64,000 nt of DNA from assembly GCA_035274465.1 (NCBI GenBank), contig DATEOF010000286.1, positions 75,301 through 139,300 on the forward strand. The letters run 5' to 3'. Each line of letters opens with the position of its first letter. Within the stretch, counting starts at the first letter, position 1. This document shows positions 63,930 through 64,000 of the stretch, piece after piece. The DNA comes from JADGRF01 sp035274465 (GTDB lineage Bacteria > Myxococcota_A > Polyangia > Polyangiales > JAFGIB01). The notes below the pieces were generated by a model. It ran no database searches. It had not been told where the DNA came from and saw only the letters and a program-made list of their open reading frames with translations. The translations under genes were made by a program, and so were the position numbers.

Positions 63930-64000
63930 TCACCAGCGGTCGCCACGATCGCCGCGGTCGCCACGGTCGCGATCGCGATCGCCGCGGCCACCGCCGCCAC
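63930..64000 (-). CDS. C-terminal end of an RGD/RD-repeat protein, cut by window edge
   Basis: Reading leftward from the edge the frame gives GGGGRGDRDRDRGDRGDRGD and then R-W before a TGA at 63932-63930. Such Gly/Arg/Asp tails are typical of glycine-rich RRM RNA-binding proteins or of DEAD-box RNA helicases in bacteria, both of which end in RGG- or RGD-like repeats; 23 codons are not enough to choose. A terminator for this strand follows. Confidence 0.55.
   Translation of the reverse strand, partial: GGGGRGDRDRDRGDRGDRGDRW

Noticed and set aside
63930..64000. Repetitive GATCGCGAC-like bases at the right edge, considered as a CRISPR or tandem DNA repeat
   Set aside because: The repetition follows codon triplets for Gly-Asp-Arg and ends in a Trp-stop, so it is a coding repeat at a protein C-terminus.

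Overview
The window looks like chromosomal DNA from a myxobacterium (Myxococcota, probably a Polyangiales-type soil lineage). This is inferred from several features: strongly GC-rich coding sequence with long spurious antisense frames; many lipobox and twin-arginine exported proteins; integrin-like FG-GAP proteins; very large Ser/Thr kinases fused to AAA and TPR regions; a MYXO-CTERM-like C-terminus; and an HMG-CoA synthase (mevalonate pathway). No rRNA, tRNA, CRISPR array or intact insertion sequence is visible.

Layout. 1-6.5 kb (minus strand): an amidohydrolase of the D-aminoacylase family followed by a TauD-type dioxygenase cut by the left edge, an exported membrane protein, and a GH172/DUF2961 lipoprotein. 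6.6-9.3 kb: a lipoprotein with two VWC/pacifastin-like repeats, a LOG-family nucleosidase, a LysR regulator, and a divergent orphan SdhC-type cytochrome b558. 9.3-14.7 kb: an FG-GAP lipoprotein, a multi-pass membrane protein with a TPR tail, and a Tat-exported carboxylesterase. 14.9-24.3 kb: a tightly packed five-gene operon that exports a DUF1549-like c-haem protein, a small lipoprotein, a DUF1501 protein, a c-haem lipoprotein and a 1241-residue FG-GAP lipoprotein. 24.4-33.8 kb: two paralogous kinase-AAA-TPR proteins, facing away from each other around an AttH/CrtC-like gene. 34-41.6 kb: a YfhO-like membrane protein, a methyltransferase, a pair of acyl-CoA dehydrogenases (one without the catalytic Glu), and a class C beta-lactamase-like hydrolase.

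41.6-53.5 kb: a Cys-rich exported protein, an O-methyltransferase/amidase pair, a metallophosphoesterase with a small lipoprotein, an alpha/beta hydrolase, endonuclease III, a coiled-coil membrane protein, an MscS channel fused to a cyclic-nucleotide domain, an APC permease, and a beta-carbonic anhydrase. 53.6-56.3 kb: an OmpR-type two-component system behind a Spy/ZraP-like protein and a 40-residue His-rich exported peptide, probably an envelope or metal stress unit. A MITE-like repeat with 28-bp terminal inverted repeats splits this unit, and a second, truncated copy overlaps the 3' end of the LysR gene. 56.4-64 kb: an SNF2 helicase, a COG3897 methyltransferase, a CusF-like lipoprotein, a PHP phosphatase, a beta-hydroxyacid dehydrogenase, mvaS with its terminator, and the C-terminal tail of an RGD-rich protein cut by the right edge.

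The least explained systems are the five-gene exported haem/DUF1501/FG-GAP operon, the twin kinases with an altered catalytic loop, and the stress unit with its phased CTGTG repeats. Start codons were chosen by Shine-Dalgarno matches and homologue-like N-termini, so several are uncertain by a few codons.
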